From: Thermomicrobium sp. CFH 73360
GTDB lineage: Bacteria; Chloroflexota; Chloroflexia; Thermomicrobiales; Thermomicrobiaceae
Direction: 5' to 3'
Assembly (NCBI RefSeq): GCF_023806465.1
Contig: NZ_JAMSLS010000001.1
Span: forward strand, 310,001 to 374,000
Length of the DNA: 64,000 nt
In this document: in pieces, positions 54,708 to 63,268 of the stretch
Position numbering within the stretch: position 1 is the stretch's first letter
Layout of the letters: each line of letters opens with the position of its first letter
Translations under genes and position numbers: made by a program
The notes under the pieces: model-generated
Told to the model about the DNA's origin: nothing
The model's input: only the letters and a program-made list of their open reading frames with translations
Database searches by the model: none

Positions 54708-55532
54708 GTGCGGACGGGCATGGCGTCCCATCCCCCAGCAATCCAGTTGGCTCTGGAACGCGTTCCGGCTCGTGTCAGGCTCTTCTTCTCCGATCTCGAT
54801 CGTCAGTGGGAGATCACACACGACGCTGATCACCCTGTCACTGCGGCAAGCACTATCAAGTTGCTCATCCTTGTGACCCTCTACCGCGCATTCGCCCGCG
54901 GTGATCTTGACGCGAACGAGCCAGTAGCAGTCACGCCAGACGTGGTTGTTCCCGGCAGTGGTGTCCTCCGTTGGCTCCAACAGCAGCCAACTCTGACGCT
55001 GCGCGACCTCGCTGTCTTGATGGTGATTGTCAGCGATAATACCGCATCAAATCTCCTCATCGACCGCCTGGGTTGGTCGGCCTTCACCGCACTGGCAAGC
55101 GAACTCGGTCTCGCCCAAACCGCTCTCCGCCGTCGCTTCGCCGGACGTGCTGCGCTCCCTGGCGCGGAAGAAAATGTCACAAGTGCCCGCGATCTCGCTC
55201 AGCTCTTGGTATCCGTGGAAAAGGGTGAGATCATCCCAGAAGGGCCATGGCTTACGGATTTGCGGACGATTCTGACTGCGCAGCAGTTTCGCGACATTAT
55301 CCCCGCGCGACTTCCCGCTCATGTCCGCCTAGGAAACAAGACCGGGAGTCTACCAGGTTTTCTCCACGATGCCACGCTCCTGTGGGCCCCGCACGGCCGA
55401 GCCACACTCGTCCTTCTCGCCAGTGATGTCCACGATGCAGAGTTCACTCGCCGTGCACTCGCCGATCTGGCTCGTGTTATCTATGACGAGTGGTGGATGG
55501 AGACGAACCGTAAGCCATCCGACCGTTCATGA
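54708..55532 (+). CDS. Serine hydrolase of the class A beta-lactamase fold
   Basis: 274 residues from GTG 54708; ATG 54720 is the alternative. Penicilloyl-serine transferase motifs are complete: AASTIKLLILV (S-x-x-K), VSDNTASN (S-D-N), and RLGNKTGSLPG (K-T-G). The Glu166-type region is less clear (PGAEENVTS), so it may be a PBP4*-like or esterase relative rather than a true lactamase. No signal peptide is visible, which would keep it in the cytosol. The deacetylase gene follows 18 bases later. Confidence 0.85.
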   Translation: MRTGMASHPPAIQLALERVPARVRLFFSDLDRQWEITHDADHPVTAASTIKLLILVTLYRAFARGDLDANEPVAVTPDVVVPGSGVLRWLQQQPTLTLRDLAVLMVIVSDNTASNLLIDRLGWSAFTALASELGLAQTALRRRFAGRAALPGAEENVTSARDLAQLLVSVEKGEIIPEGPWLTDLRTILTAQQFRDIIPARLPAHVRLGNKTGSLPGFLHDATLLWAPHGRATLVLLASDVHDAEFTRRALADLARVIYDEWWMETNRKPSDRS

Positions 55533-55550
55533 GAGGAGCAAGAATCATCG

Positions 55551-56270
55551 ATGACGACACCACGTTCTATCGGTGAGCCACCAACTGCGGAACGTGTCCT
55601 CATCATTGGTGCCCATCCGGACGATCCGGAATTCTTCTGTGCTGGGACTGTTGCCCGCTGGGTCACGACAGGCACGAGTGTGCATTATGTCATTGTGACC
55701 TCTGGGGACAAGGGTGCGCCTGGAGACTGGGATACCCACGAGTTCTCTGCCGAAGTCCGTGAGGCCGAGCAGCTCGCGGCAGCCCGCGAGCTCGGCGTCC
55801 AAGGCGTGACCTTCTTGCGCCTTCCCGACGGGGAGGTCTTCGACTCGCTTGCACTCCGCGCACAGCTCACCGCAGAAATCCGCCGTTTCCGACCCGACAT
55901 TGTGGTGACGCACGATCCCCTGACACGCCTTTACCGCCAACATCCCGATCATCGGGCAGTCGGCGCGGCGGCACTCGCTGCAGCGTTTCCCGCCAGTCGA
56001 TTGGCAACGTTCTTCCCGGAACAACGTGCGGCAGGGCTGCAACCGCACGTGGTGCGGATCGCTTTGCTCTTCGGCTCCGACCGCCCCGATACGTTCGTTG
56101 ACATCGCGCCGGTCTTTGAGCGCAAACTGGCAGCACTCCGCTGCCACACCAGCCAGTTGGGAGCTTTCCCAGGCGGAATGGAAACGCGCGTCCGCACGCG
56201 AGCACGTGAAGCGGGGGCTTCCGTCGGCTTGGAACTCGCCGAGGCATTTCTTTGGGTCGACCTCGAGTGA
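55551..56270 (+). CDS. PIG-L/LmbE-family N-acetyl-sugar deacetylase
   Basis: 239 residues from ATG 55551, after GAGGAG. PIG-L zinc motifs: IIGAHPDDPEFFCAGT (H-P-D-D), then VVTHDPLTRLYRQHPDHRAVG with the H-x-D-H-x-x-V ligands. It removes acetyl groups from GlcNAc-type sugars. Relatives make bacillithiol, mycothiol or teicoplanin-like compounds. The flanking LLM gene on the other strand is convergent, with stops two bases apart. Confidence 0.92.
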   Translation: MTTPRSIGEPPTAERVLIIGAHPDDPEFFCAGTVARWVTTGTSVHYVIVTSGDKGAPGDWDTHEFSAEVREAEQLAAARELGVQGVTFLRLPDGEVFDSLALRAQLTAEIRRFRPDIVVTHDPLTRLYRQHPDHRAVGAAALAAAFPASRLATFFPEQRAAGLQPHVVRIALLFGSDRPDTFVDIAPVFERKLAALRCHTSQLGAFPGGMETRVRTRAREAGASVGLELAEAFLWVDLE

Positions 56271-56272
56271 GG

Positions 56273-57187
56273 TCAACGCTGGCCAAGCAGTATCTGCACG
56301 CGTGGAATGACCTCTTCAATGAAGCGACGCGCTTGCGTGACATAGTCCCCAGCCACCGGCCAGAAGAGAAAGGTGTCCATTCCACTTTCCGCGAATCGGG
56401 CAATCGCGTCGGCCCAGTCTTCAACCGAGCCGCTGAGGAAGCCGGGGCGATTCACCCGGAGCGGGCGACTTCCCGGTACGTCAAGCACACCAAGCAGGTT
56501 GTAAAGCCGGCGAACGAACCGCGGATCTCGGCCAGCCCTCATTGCACCTTCGTCAACCAGTCGATTCACCTCGACCAACCGTTCGGGCAGGACATACGGC
56601 GTGGAGATCGTCAGACCATCCGCGAGTGCTCCGGCGAGGCGCAGCGAATGTGGTCGGATGGCCCCAACCCAGAGCGGAATCGGATGCGCTGGAGCTGGAC
56701 CGAACGTGAGTCCACTGACTCGAAAGATGCGTCCCTCATAGGTCACTGGCTGCCCAGTACCCGCAGCGTCCCAGAGAAGGCGGCAGAGTCGCACTGCATC
56801 CTTGAGTGCAGTCAGCGCCTCATGCGGCGGCCAGCGCGGCCCACCCATTGCCGCGATCCCGTCCCAGAAGGCACCCGCACCAAGGCCGAGCTCGACACGC
56901 CCACCACTCAGTCGATCGAGTGTCGCCGCAGCCTTGGCCAGCATCACTGGATGACGCAGGGCAAGGGTGGCCACGTTCGTGAGCACGTGGACACGCTGCG
57001 TCCGAAGCGCAACAGCCGTCAACACCGTCCAGGTCTCAGCAAACCGTGGGTTGTAGGCATGATCCTGCATCGCGATCAGTGCAAGACCGGCTTCGTCTGC
57101 CAGTGTGAAGAGCGCAGCTGTCTCCTCTGGACGATCGACCAGCGGATCAATGTTCAGCCCGAATCGTATCGTGCGTTCAGTGCTCAT
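56273..57187 (-). CDS. LLM-class flavin-dependent oxidoreductase, second
   Basis: 304 residues from ATG 57187. FGLNIDPLVDRPEETAALFT, IAMQDHAYNPRFAETWTVLT, VHVLTNVATLALRHPVMLAK, TLDRLSGGRVELGLGAG and PIPLWVGAIRPHSLRLAGAL are family stretches. Relatives include F420-dependent methylene-H4MPT reductase-like and alkanesulfonate monooxygenase-like enzymes; the reaction is unknown. It is convergent with the deacetylase gene. Confidence 0.88.
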   Translation of the reverse strand: MSTERTIRFGLNIDPLVDRPEETAALFTLADEAGLALIAMQDHAYNPRFAETWTVLTAVALRTQRVHVLTNVATLALRHPVMLAKAAATLDRLSGGRVELGLGAGAFWDGIAAMGGPRWPPHEALTALKDAVRLCRLLWDAAGTGQPVTYEGRIFRVSGLTFGPAPAHPIPLWVGAIRPHSLRLAGALADGLTISTPYVLPERLVEVNRLVDEGAMRAGRDPRFVRRLYNLLGVLDVPGSRPLRVNRPGFLSGSVEDWADAIARFAESGMDTFLFWPVAGDYVTQARRFIEEVIPRVQILLGQR

Positions 57188-58071
57188 TCGGTTCTCTGCT
57201 CACCCCGGTTCGAACTCAGCCCCCGACCCTGCTCCTGTTTAATTGCCGGCAAATTGGGCCGCTTTCTGAGCGCCTTCAGCGGCCAGTACCCGTGTCCGCT
57301 CTCAGTTCAGAACATTTGCCGCCAACCATACACGCCTGGCAGGGAGCGACCGCAATCCAGAGCACCGCCGGAGCATGCCGGGAACGACGCGAGCTGTCAT
57401 CACCCGTGAAGAATCCAGCACCGTGGGAGCGATTCGTTCGCTCTGTGCATCCGTCAAGAATATCCGGTCGAGCTTTCTTGCCGCAGTCCTAACGATGCAC
57501 GCACCTCGTGCCGATTGTTGCAAGTTTGCAAGTTTCCCACACGAGCCCCCCGCTGACACTTCCCGCGACTATCCCGAGCCAGAATTTTCGAGCGTCCATG
57601 CTGCAGCGTATTCGACACAAGCCATCCACTCACTTCTCCAACGCACCCTAAAGACGAGGGCACCGGCGACACCCGTCACGGCCGCGAGCGCGAACCAGCC
57701 GCTCGTGATCCATCGGTGACCGCACTACCTAAGCCCATGGACCCGATCCGCGCTCTGCCCAAGTGTTGCCATCCGAGAGATGACCAGCACACGGCAGGAG
57801 CCAAGACACATTTTCGACCTCCGGTGGACATCCGGTCATGACAATCGCACCCTCGGAAAGCAACCAAATTGACGTTGACCATCTGGCGCCCCCGAAGGAC
57901 GCTCTCCGAGCCGCGGAGCGAGCCAGTATGCAACAATCCACGAACTCATCAATTCTGTTCACCATGAGGCGGGGCGGGATCATCATTCACCGACATAGCA
58001 GTTTCCCGTCCCGCCTCGCGCTCCTTGGGAAATGGAACGGGGTAAGAAGAACCTTGTCCCGTTCTGAAGTC
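57188..58071. other. 880-base gene-poor region with two long hairpins
   Basis: No credible gene, although a minus-strand frame near 57600-57720 reads TSGWFALAAVTGVAGALVF, like the last membrane span of a lost protein. A 14-bp inverted repeat (57966-57979 with 58004-58017; one G-T pair, loop 24) has no T-tract. Just beside it is the yceI terminator hairpin (58035-58064). The rest shows nothing recognised. Confidence 0.45.
58035..58064 (-). terminator. Hairpin terminator of yceI
   Basis: Stem GAACGGGGTAAG / CTTGTCCCGTTC (12 bp, two G-T pairs) with a six-base loop, seven bases past the yceI stop. On the minus strand it is followed by CATTTCCC, a weak T-tract. Confidence 0.55.
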
Positions 58072-58635
58072 TCAGCCTGCCTCCTTGCGGACGAGCTCTA
58101 CCTCGATAAAGACGTCCACTGTCTCACCGACCAGCCAACCACCTGCCTCGAGCGCAACATTCCAACTCGCGCCAAAGTCATGCCGGTTGATCTTTGTGCG
58201 CGCCTCAAAACCCGCTCGTATGCCACCCCATGGATCCCTGGCAACGCCGTGGAACTCCGCGTCGAGCGCAACTTCCTTCGTGACACCACGAATCGTGAGA
58301 TCACCGATCACACGAAATCGGTTCCCACCGAGTGGTTCAATCCGCTTGCTCACGAAAGTGATCGTTGGATAGTGCTCGACATCCAGAAAGTCAGCAGAGC
58401 GCAGATGTGCATCACGCCGCTCTTCACGTGTATCGATGCTGGCAGCATCGATAGTCACTTCCACCTTCCCGTTCTCTGGATGTGCCGGGTCAAACTCGAC
58501 CCAACCGGAGAAGTTCTTGAACTGACCACGAACTGTGGTCACCATAAGATGCCGCACAGCAAAGGTGATCTGGCTGTGCGTGGGGTCAATCTCCCAACGT
58601 GCAAGACCCGTTAGCTCCGGGGTCAGAGATGTCAT
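58072..58635 (-). CDS. YceI-family lipocalin-like protein
   Basis: 187 residues from ATG 58635, after GGAGGA. YceI motifs: WEIDPTHSQITFAVRHLMVT, FKNFSGWVEFDPAHPE, IDAASIDTREERRDAHLRSADF and GDLTIRGVTKEVALD. The eight-strand barrel binds long isoprenoids (polyprenyl pyrophosphates or quinones) in characterised relatives. No signal peptide, so a cytosolic type. It has a strong promoter with a palindromic operator downstream of the -10 box, and an HxlR-type regulator faces it. Confidence 0.93.
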   Translation of the reverse strand: MTSLTPELTGLARWEIDPTHSQITFAVRHLMVTTVRGQFKNFSGWVEFDPAHPENGKVEVTIDAASIDTREERRDAHLRSADFLDVEHYPTITFVSKRIEPLGGNRFRVIGDLTIRGVTKEVALDAEFHGVARDPWGGIRAGFEARTKINRHDFGASWNVALEAGGWLVGETVDVFIEVELVRKEAG

Positions 58636-58664
58636 TCCCGTCCTCCTTCCGTTACCACCCTTTA

Positions 58665-58688
58665 GCTACGTATTTCGTAGCAACTACG
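58665..58688. promoter_or_regulatory. Overlapping palindromic operators upstream of yceI
   Basis: GCTACG-TATTT-CGTAGC (58665-58681) and CGTAG-CAA-CTACG (58676-58688) share a half-site, giving three CTACG units. They lie just downstream of the yceI -10 box. The HxlR regulator at 59042 is the likely ligand. Confidence 0.65.
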
Positions 58689-58691
58689 CGT

Positions 58692-58720
58692 ATAATAGTT
58701 TCATGATGATCGGTTGTCAA
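58692..58720 (-). promoter_or_regulatory. yceI promoter
   Basis: Minus strand: TTGACA (58715-58720), a 17-base spacer and TATTAT (58692-58697). Near-consensus, with operators between it and the ribosome site. Confidence 0.8.
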
Positions 58721-59041
58721 GGACCCAGTCATGCCCGGCACCGCTCTTGGTGCGCCTGCGCGGCAATCCGCGTCCACCTGCACGCCAGCGCTGCGACGCG
58801 TGAAGCACGAGCTCCGCTGGCGCGTTGCAGCCTTCCCGTGAACGGCATACGCTCGGTGAACGAAAAACCGCATGCGCATCTGTCTCCCCACACCTCTTGG
58901 GCACAACGTCACCGAGCGGAGACAAGCAACGACGAGCATGGTATTGCGTTCGGCTGTTCAACACTTTGCTGCGGGTGTTGAGCTACAGCGGACACGTCTC
59001 TCTGATCCTCATACGGTACAATGACGAAGTGAGGATGAACG
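58721..59041. other. Spacer between the yceI promoter and the HxlR gene
   Basis: 320 bases with no gene. A TACAAT -10-like box lies at 59017-59022, about 20 bases before the HxlR ATG. An imperfect inverted repeat TCAACAC / GTGTTGA (58958-58964, 58975-58981) may be a second regulatory site. Confidence 0.4.
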
Positions 59042-59422
59042 ATGCGACGCGACACTCATCAAGAAGCGACTTGCCCGATCGCTCGCGCGGCACGTCTACT
59101 CGGCGACCACTGGGTACTGTTGATCCTGCGCGAACTGGCACAAGGGAACCGCCGGTTTCAGGAGCTCCTGATCGGCACCGGGATTAGTCCCGCTGTCTTG
59201 TCCCAAAGGCTGCGCTATCTGGAGGCGGAGGGGCTTGTAACGCGGCATGCGTATGCCGAGGTTCCGCCACGTGTGGAGTATGCACTGACGGAGAAGGGAC
59301 GGGCAGCGCTACCAGTCATTGAGCAATTGCGCGAGTACGGAGAACGGTGGCTCGCCCCGGAGCCTCCGTCCGCTGAGGACGAGATGGTTCCTCACAACGC
59401 CTCCGGTGCGTCGACCGCGTGA
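59042..59422 (+). CDS. HxlR-family winged-helix regulator
   Basis: 126 residues from ATG 59042, with GAGG seven bases upstream. HxlR signature: Cys11 in CPIARAARLLGDHWVLLIL, then RRFQELLIGTGISPAVLSQR for the recognition helix, and EYALTEKGRAALPVI for the wing. Members sense redox or aldehydes through the N-terminal Cys and repress neighbouring genes. The facing yceI operator suggests that target. The following cobalamin-binding-like gene starts 19 bases on. Confidence 0.92.
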   Translation: MRRDTHQEATCPIARAARLLGDHWVLLILRELAQGNRRFQELLIGTGISPAVLSQRLRYLEAEGLVTRHAYAEVPPRVEYALTEKGRAALPVIEQLREYGERWLAPEPPSAEDEMVPHNASGASTA

Positions 59423-59441
59423 ACGACGAGGATGCGTGCCA

Positions 59442-60374
59442 GTGCGCATCGTTTCGCTGCTCCCGAGCTTGACCGAGATCGTTTGGGCACTCGGCCTCGC
59501 CGACCAACTCGTTGCCGTCACGCATGAGTGTGACTATCCGCCTGCTGTACGCTCCAAGCCGCGCGTCACGCGCAGCCTACTTCCGCCTGGACTGAGTCAA
59601 GCGGAGATCGACGCCGCCGTGCGAGAACGCGTTGCCGCTGGACTCCCCCTCTATGAACTCGATACTGCGCTCCTTCGAGCGCTCGAGCCCGATCTGATTC
59701 TTACCCAAGCGCTCTGCCCGGTCTGTGCCGTCTCGGTTGACGACGTCTGCCAACTCGCCACCACACTTCCACGACCACCGCGCGTTGTCTCCGTCGAGCC
59801 AACGACTCTTCGAGAGATCTTTGATTCGATCCTCACGGTCGGAGCCGCCACTGATCGCTCGCACACTGCGCATGCAGTGGTCACCGCACTCCAGCGGCGG
59901 CTCGCGTGGATTGCAGAGCGCGTTGGTGAGCCAGCAACCCGACCCCGTGTTGTTTGCTTAGAGTGGCTCGATCCGCCGATCGTCGCCGGCCACTGGGTCC
60001 CAGAGATGGTCGCGCACGCTGGCGGTGTAGACGTGCTCGGCATCCCCGGACGTCCCTCCTTCACGGTCACGTGGGAACGCGTGGCTGAAGCAGCCCCGGA
60101 TATCCTTGTGGCAATGCCCTGTGGTTACGATCTTGAGAAAACACGGCGGCTGAGCAGCGAACTGCTCGGGCATCCGGCACTGCGCCTGACACCGGCCGTC
60201 ATCCGGGACGCAGTTTGGGCTGTCGACGCATCGAACTTCTTCAGTCGTCCTGGACCACGTGTGATACACGGCGTCGAAATTCTTGCCGCACTCTTTCACC
60301 CCGAGCGCTGCGTTCTGGATCCCCAGCGGCACGCCGCACCGCTTCGGCCTGTGCAGCTCTTTCCGTCGGTATGA
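59442..60374 (+). CDS. Cobalamin-binding-like periplasmic-binding-fold protein without signal peptide
   Basis: 310 residues from GTG 59442; GTG 59436 is closer to the GAGG site. BtuF-type features: RIVSLLPSLTEIVWALGLAD, VTHECDYPPAV, LILTQALCPVCAVSVDDV and AGGVDVLGIPGRPSFTVTWE. The HECDYP and Q-x-L-C-x-V-C-A motifs mark a widespread orphan branch of the B12/iron-siderophore binding family. The N-terminus lacks a signal sequence, so it appears cytosolic. Its stop overlaps the ECF S-component start. Confidence 0.85.
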   Translation: MRIVSLLPSLTEIVWALGLADQLVAVTHECDYPPAVRSKPRVTRSLLPPGLSQAEIDAAVRERVAAGLPLYELDTALLRALEPDLILTQALCPVCAVSVDDVCQLATTLPRPPRVVSVEPTTLREIFDSILTVGAATDRSHTAHAVVTALQRRLAWIAERVGEPATRPRVVCLEWLDPPIVAGHWVPEMVAHAGGVDVLGIPGRPSFTVTWERVAEAAPDILVAMPCGYDLEKTRRLSSELLGHPALRLTPAVIRDAVWAVDASNFFSRPGPRVIHGVEILAALFHPERCVLDPQRHAAPLRPVQLFPSV

Positions 60375-61186
60375 GTCGCGTGGCAACCCTCACGAGTCAT
60401 GTGAGCCTTGCACTTGCCACTATCGGTGGAATTGTCGCTTTCCTCTATCCTTTCTTGCTCGCGGCACTCGGTTTGGAAGTCCCACAGCAACGTGGTGTTG
60501 AAATAATCTTGCTCTTCGCGCTCCTTGCGATCACCTCACTCGTTGTGCTTCTCACGCAGCTGACCGATGAGCACTGCGCCCAGACGGAACGCTCACGTGC
60601 GGTCGCCCTGCTGGCGGCACTCGTTGCGATCGACTCCGTTTTGCGGTTCATTCCCAGTCTGATCGGTGCAAGCCCAATCTTTCTGTTGATCATCGCGAGC
60701 GGCTACATCTTTGGCACACGATTCGGCTTTTTAATGGGCTCGCTGACATTGTTGATCTCGGCTGCCCTCACCGGTGGGATAGGCCCATGGTTACCCTTTC
60801 AAATGCTCTCTGCTGGATGGATGGGTGCCACAGCCGGATGGTTACCACGGCGTTCAGGAAGGGCCCGGCGATTCTGGCTGGCTGCGTTTGGCGCCTTCTG
60901 GGGCTTCCTCTTCGGCGCACTGATGAACCTCTGGTTCTGGCCGTTCACCGCGCCGGGTGCCACCGAAAGTGGTGGGCTCTACTGGACGCCAGGAATGTCG
61001 CTCAGTGAAACCCTTCACGCCTATGCCCGCTTTTATCTCACCACCTCACTCCTTTTCGACGGCACACGCGCCCTCGGGAACGCCCTTCTGGCCTTACTCC
61101 TGGGGGAGGCAGTGTGTCAGGCGCTCGAACGGTGGCGAGATCGTCTCGGTTGGCGGCCGTGGCACGAACTCGTTGCCACCGACTAG
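60371..61186 (+). CDS. ECF transporter S component-like membrane protein
   Basis: 271 residues. ATG 60371 overlaps the previous stop (ATGA). Six or so membrane spans; central segments ALLAALVAIDSVLRFIP, FLLIIASGYIFGTRFGFLMG and AGWMGATAGWLP match the substrate-binding half of energy-coupling-factor transporters, especially the cobalamin/CbrT-like group. The shared ATPase and T subunits are not in the window. With the preceding gene, a role in B12 or corrinoid uptake is inferred. Convergent with the CoA-transferase gene. Confidence 0.82.
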   Translation: MSRVATLTSHVSLALATIGGIVAFLYPFLLAALGLEVPQQRGVEIILLFALLAITSLVVLLTQLTDEHCAQTERSRAVALLAALVAIDSVLRFIPSLIGASPIFLLIIASGYIFGTRFGFLMGSLTLLISAALTGGIGPWLPFQMLSAGWMGATAGWLPRRSGRARRFWLAAFGAFWGFLFGALMNLWFWPFTAPGATESGGLYWTPGMSLSETLHAYARFYLTTSLLFDGTRALGNALLALLLGEAVCQALERWRDRLGWRPWHELVATD

Positions 61187-62373
61187 ATCGCTCCCACCTG
61201 GCGCATCGCCGCGATCTGATCACTGGTGTAGCCGAGATCCTGCAGGACCTCATCGGTGTGCTCGCCGAGCAGCGGTGGATGCCGACGGATCGCCGCGGGT
61301 GTTCGCGAGAACCGCCAGGGGAAACCTGTCTGATCCACTGCCCCGAGAGTCGGGTGCGGGATGCGCTGAACGAGCTCCAGGTGCTGGACTTGCGGGTCGG
61401 CAAAGACCTCTGGCACGGTGTAGATTGGCCCACACGGAACTTGCACCGCATCAAGGCGGGCAACAATCTCGGCTGTCGTCAGAGTACGCGTCACCGCCTC
61501 GATGCGCTCAACGAGTTCAGGCAGATTCGTGATTCGACCAGCATTGGAAGCAAATCGCGGATCGTCAAGTAAGTCCTCCAGCCCCAACGCCCGGCACATG
61601 CGCGTGAAGATGGCATCGTTTCCTGCAGCGATGTTCACGTGACCATCAGCGCTTCGAAAGGTCTGGTAGGGCGCGACAATTGGATGCGCATTCCCGGTGC
61701 GCTTCGGCACTTCTCCAGTTGCAAAGTAGATCCCAGCCTGATACGTCAGGAGAGCTACCTGGCCACCAAGCATCGACGTGTCGATGTACTGGCCCTCGCC
61801 GGTTTGCGCCCGATGATAGAGCGCCGCGACGATCGCGAGCGCAGCGAACATACCCGCAGCGATATCAGCGATCGGCACGCCGAAGCGAACCGGCTCTCCA
61901 TCAGGAAAACCAGTCACGCTCATGAGGCCCGACATGCCTTGGACAATGAGGTCATATGCTGTACGATCCTTGCCCGGGCCAGTCTGCCCAAAGCCAGAAA
62001 TCGAGCAATAGATGATCTGGGGCCGCCGACCGCGCACCGCCTGATATCCAATACCCAGCCGATCGACAGTCCCAGGGCTGAAATTCTCGACGACAACGTC
62101 AGCCTGGTCCACAAGCCGCCAAAAGACCTCTTGCCCCGCTGAATGCTTGAGATCGAGCGTGATGCTGCGCTTGTTGCGGTTGACCGAGAGATAGTACGCA
62201 CTCACGCCATCGATGAACGGCGGGCCCCAGGCCCGGGTATCATCACCCGCACCCGGTCGCTCGATCTTGATGACATCTGCACCGAGATCACCGAGCAGCA
62301 TTGTGCAGTATGGGCCAGCCATCACACGCGTGAGATCAACAACGCGGACACCGCTCAGAGGAAGCCGCTCCAT
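61183..62373 (-). CDS. CaiB/BaiF-type (family III) CoA-transferase
   Basis: 396 residues from ATG 62373, after GGGAGG. Family motifs: VRVVDLTRVMAGPYCTMLLG, DLGADVIKIERPGAGDDTR, NRNKRSITLDLKH, and the active-site Asp in DRTAYDLIVQGMSGLMS. VPCGPIYTVPEVFADPQV is in the C-terminal half. It moves CoA between carboxylic acids (formyl-, succinyl- or carnitine-type). The acid is unknown and no linked catabolic gene is adjacent. Confidence 0.93.
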   Translation of the reverse strand: MERLPLSGVRVVDLTRVMAGPYCTMLLGDLGADVIKIERPGAGDDTRAWGPPFIDGVSAYYLSVNRNKRSITLDLKHSAGQEVFWRLVDQADVVVENFSPGTVDRLGIGYQAVRGRRPQIIYCSISGFGQTGPGKDRTAYDLIVQGMSGLMSVTGFPDGEPVRFGVPIADIAAGMFAALAIVAALYHRAQTGEGQYIDTSMLGGQVALLTYQAGIYFATGEVPKRTGNAHPIVAPYQTFRSADGHVNIAAGNDAIFTRMCRALGLEDLLDDPRFASNAGRITNLPELVERIEAVTRTLTTAEIVARLDAVQVPCGPIYTVPEVFADPQVQHLELVQRIPHPTLGAVDQTGFPWRFSRTPAAIRRHPPLLGEHTDEVLQDLGYTSDQIAAMRQVGAI

Positions 62374-62474
62374 CCCTGCTCGCCTCCCACCCATCCATCC
62401 GTAACAGCGAACGCCACCGTTCCCCGGTGGCGCCACTCTTACTCTGCCATATCCACTCGCCAGGCGCTAGATCT

Positions 62475-63152
62475 CTACCGCCGCGGGACGTCCGTCGGGC
62501 GCGGGACGAGGCCATGCGAGATCGCGTAAATGACCGCCTGGGTGCGATCACGGACACCGAGCTTTTGGAAGAGCGCCGAAAGGTTGTTCTTCACTGTGCT
62601 TTCGGCCAAGTTCAACGCATCGGCAATCTGGCGGTTGTTGTATCCCTGGGCCAGGAGCCGCAACATCGTCAACTCACGATCCGAAAGCTCCTGACCTCGT
62701 GTCGGTGCTTTGGCGAGCAGGCGCTGATACTCACGCATCAGGATCGGCGCGAGTTCGGGGTCGATCGTGGCTCCACCTTCGGCCGCGACATGGATCGCGC
62801 GGAGCAGCTCCTCTGGTTTGCTGTTTTTGACGAGATAGCTTCGTGCACCAGCACGGATTGCATGGAGCACATACTCCTCGTCGTCGTACATCGTGAGCAT
62901 GATGACGTGCACGTGACGGTGCTGTTGGACAATCGCCTCCGTGGCCCGGATACCATCCATACCCGGCATGTTAATGTCCATGAGTACCACATCCGGCTGG
63001 AGCTCGGCGACGAGCCGTAAGGCTTCTTGGCCGTTCGCCGCCTCTCCAACCACCTCGATCGTCCCGTCACTCTCGATGAGTTGTCGTAGCCCTTCACGGA
63101 AGAGATCATGATCGTCCACGATGAGCACCCGAATCCGCTGCTCGCCTGCCAT
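62475..63152 (-). CDS. NarL/LuxR-family response regulator
   Basis: 225 residues from ATG 63152, after GGGAGCGAG. Receiver domain (5-125): VLIVDDHDLFREGL, phospho-Asp in VVLMDINMPGMDGI, Thr in VIMLTMYDDEEYV, Lys in SYLVKNSKPEE. Output domain (150-212): ELSDRELTMLRLLAQGYNNR and AESTVKNNLSALFQKLG, a LuxR-type helix-turn-helix. It lies downstream of its histidine kinase in the same direction. Confidence 0.95.
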   Translation of the reverse strand: MAGEQRIRVLIVDDHDLFREGLRQLIESDGTIEVVGEAANGQEALRLVAELQPDVVLMDINMPGMDGIRATEAIVQQHRHVHVIMLTMYDDEEYVLHAIRAGARSYLVKNSKPEELLRAIHVAAEGGATIDPELAPILMREYQRLLAKAPTRGQELSDRELTMLRLLAQGYNNRQIADALNLAESTVKNNLSALFQKLGVRDRTQAVIYAISHGLVPRPTDVPRR

Positions 63153-63268
63153 CTCTCGCTCCCGCTTACCTGCTCTGGTCGTGCTCAGGGACAGCCCAAG
63201 CCCTGCTCCATTCAACCCCACCACCCGCCCATTTGTCATCACCGGATTGTCCTATTCCCTGATCAGGT

